A stretch of 64,000 bases of DNA, taken from contig JADLFM010000241.1 of assembly GCA_020845495.1 (NCBI GenBank), positions 1 to 64,000 on the forward strand, read 5' to 3'. This stretch comes from Chloroflexota bacterium. GTDB lineage: Bacteria > Chloroflexota > UBA6077 > JACCZL01. Shown piece by piece: positions 63,273-64,000 of this stretch. The translations under genes and the position numbers were made by a program. Below the pieces are notes generated by a model. It searched no databases. It was given only the letters and a program-made list of their open reading frames with translations, and was not told where the DNA came from. The first letter of the stretch is position 1; every line of letters starts with the position of its first letter.

Positions 63273-64000
63273 TCAGTGCCCCGTGAGTGGCGTGTCCGGC
63301 CTGGACGCCGGCGCATCGGCGCGGCTCGATGGCACAGGCGGCTCCGGCGGTGCACCCCGAGCCTTGCTGAATGTGCCGCCCGGCCGCGCTCGCACGGCGC
63401 CGAGCGGTGGTGACGGGCGGAGCGCGGCCCGCACGGTCAGCGCAGCGAAGATGAGGATAGCGACGACGTTGAGTAGGCCGCCCCAGGCCCGCGCCTCGAG
63501 CATTGTCGTCAGGTCGCCGAGGATGCGGAGTGCTAGCGAGAGATGGAGCACTCCCACGTGCAGGTAGAACACCCGCTGGAACGGAATCTGGATGCCGGTC
63601 ACGGCCGGGATGATGGTTGGAGCGTGGCCGAAGATCATCGAGAAGACAAAGCCCAGGAATACGCTGTGGACCATCGCGTCGTACCAGAACGCGCCCGGAA
63701 AGCGGCTCGGCCCGAGGAGCCAGAACAGCCCCCCCAACCCAAGCCAGCCATAGCCGAGCAGCAGGCAGACCGCGGAGAACTGGGCAACTCCCCTACGCCG
63801 TACCGTGCGGCGGGCGACGTCGTAGCGGACCAGCCACGCAGCGAGCCCGATCAACCCGACACCGCCGATCTGCACGCCCGTCCAGTACCACCCTACCGAC
63901 ACGATCAGGCCGACCACCAGCAGACCGGACGCGCCCAGGAGCAGGCCCTGGACGCGTGCCGGCATCAGCACTTGCGCGAGCTCTAGCCGCTCGCCGGCGA
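63273..64000 (-). CDS. NnrS-like multi-pass membrane protein, 5' end outside window
   Basis: The frame is open to the window edge, so the N-terminus is missing; 242 residues are visible. At least six helices. Conserved-looking His lie in helices: FWYDAMVHSVFLGFVFSMIFGHAPTII and FQRVFYLHVGVLHLSLALR, reminiscent of NnrS, a haem- and copper-containing membrane protein involved in nitric oxide tolerance. The C-terminal 45 residues are a Pro/Ala/Arg tail. Pairing with a Crp regulator is common for NnrS. Family assignment is by pattern only and is the weakest in this operon. Confidence 0.6.
   Translation of the reverse strand, partial: AGERLELAQVLMPARVQGLLLGASGLLVVGLIVSVGWYWTGVQIGGVGLIGLAAWLVRYDVARRTVRRRGVAQFSAVCLLLGYGWLGLGGLFWLLGPSRFPGAFWYDAMVHSVFLGFVFSMIFGHAPTIIPAVTGIQIPFQRVFYLHVGVLHLSLALRILGDLTTMLEARAWGGLLNVVAILIFAALTVRAALRPSPPLGAVRARPGGTFSKARGAPPEPPVPSSRADAPASRPDTPLTGH

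Overview
The window is a high-GC bacterial chromosome segment with no rRNA, tRNA, CRISPR array or intact insertion sequence that I can see. Gene content fits a member of the Chloroflexota (Thermomicrobia-like or an uncultured relative). The clues are a Mut7-C RNase fused to a ubiquitin-like domain, a DUF1786 protein, a fused homocysteine methyltransferase/MTHFR, secreted proteins with LGFP-like repeats and Thr/Pro tails, many ABC importers without their ATPases, and an RND pump without fusion or outer-membrane partners. The phylum assignment is an inference, not a proof.

Layout. 1-2961: end of a sugar-type ABC importer (binding protein and two permeases). 3247-5031: cobalt-type nitrile hydratase operon (beta, alpha, P14K-like chaperone). 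5481-12607: two methyltransferases, a long disordered membrane protein, a luciferase-like oxidoreductase and a DUF1786 protein. 12725-16535: Mut7-C protein, class II fructose-1,6-bisphosphatase and an overlapping class V aminotransferase. 16569-22949: fused LivH-LivM permease, CGYC glutaredoxin and RND pump. 23341-27291 (minus): peptide-type ABC importer. 27769-32586: Gfo/Idh/MocA oxidoreductase, cupin, secreted LGFP-like protein, aldo/keto reductase. 32710-37319: TerC-like membrane protein, secreted protein, DksA-like zinc finger protein, GAF protein. 37807-41288 (minus): hsp20-lon. 41662-46586: response regulator, enolase-superfamily enzyme, marR-emrA-emrB. 46691-51422: MFS pump, then a compact candidate peptide-maturation cluster. 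51626-64000: PIG-L deacetylase, Ca2+/H+ exchanger, aldo/keto reductase, phosphatidylcholine-synthase-like enzyme with NDH-2, GDP-fucose synthase, HMT/MTHFR, and a hemerythrin / DUF1858-like / Crp / NnrS-like group.

The most interesting locus is 48294-51422. A 37-codon ORF with a good ribosome binding site encodes MSAEFSI followed by four copies of PRGPVC separated by FL and ending in a C-terminal cysteine. The copies differ in DNA only at third codon positions, all synonymous. Two hairpins separate it from a flavoprotein of the homo-oligomeric flavin-containing Cys decarboxylase (HFCD) family, the family of EpiD/MrsD/CypD/TvaF, which decarboxylate C-terminal cysteines of ribosomal peptides. 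This gene overlaps, by ATGA, a gene for an exported two-cupin protein, and an MFS exporter follows 39 nt later. I read this as a candidate minimal multi-core RiPP system. The main alternative is a cysteine-sensing leader peptide in front of a CoaC-like decarboxylase.

A second theme is short tandem repeats (12, 13, 14, 15, 16 and 23 bp units) in at least six intergenic regions, several between a gene and its likely promoter, which could be sites of repeat-number variation.
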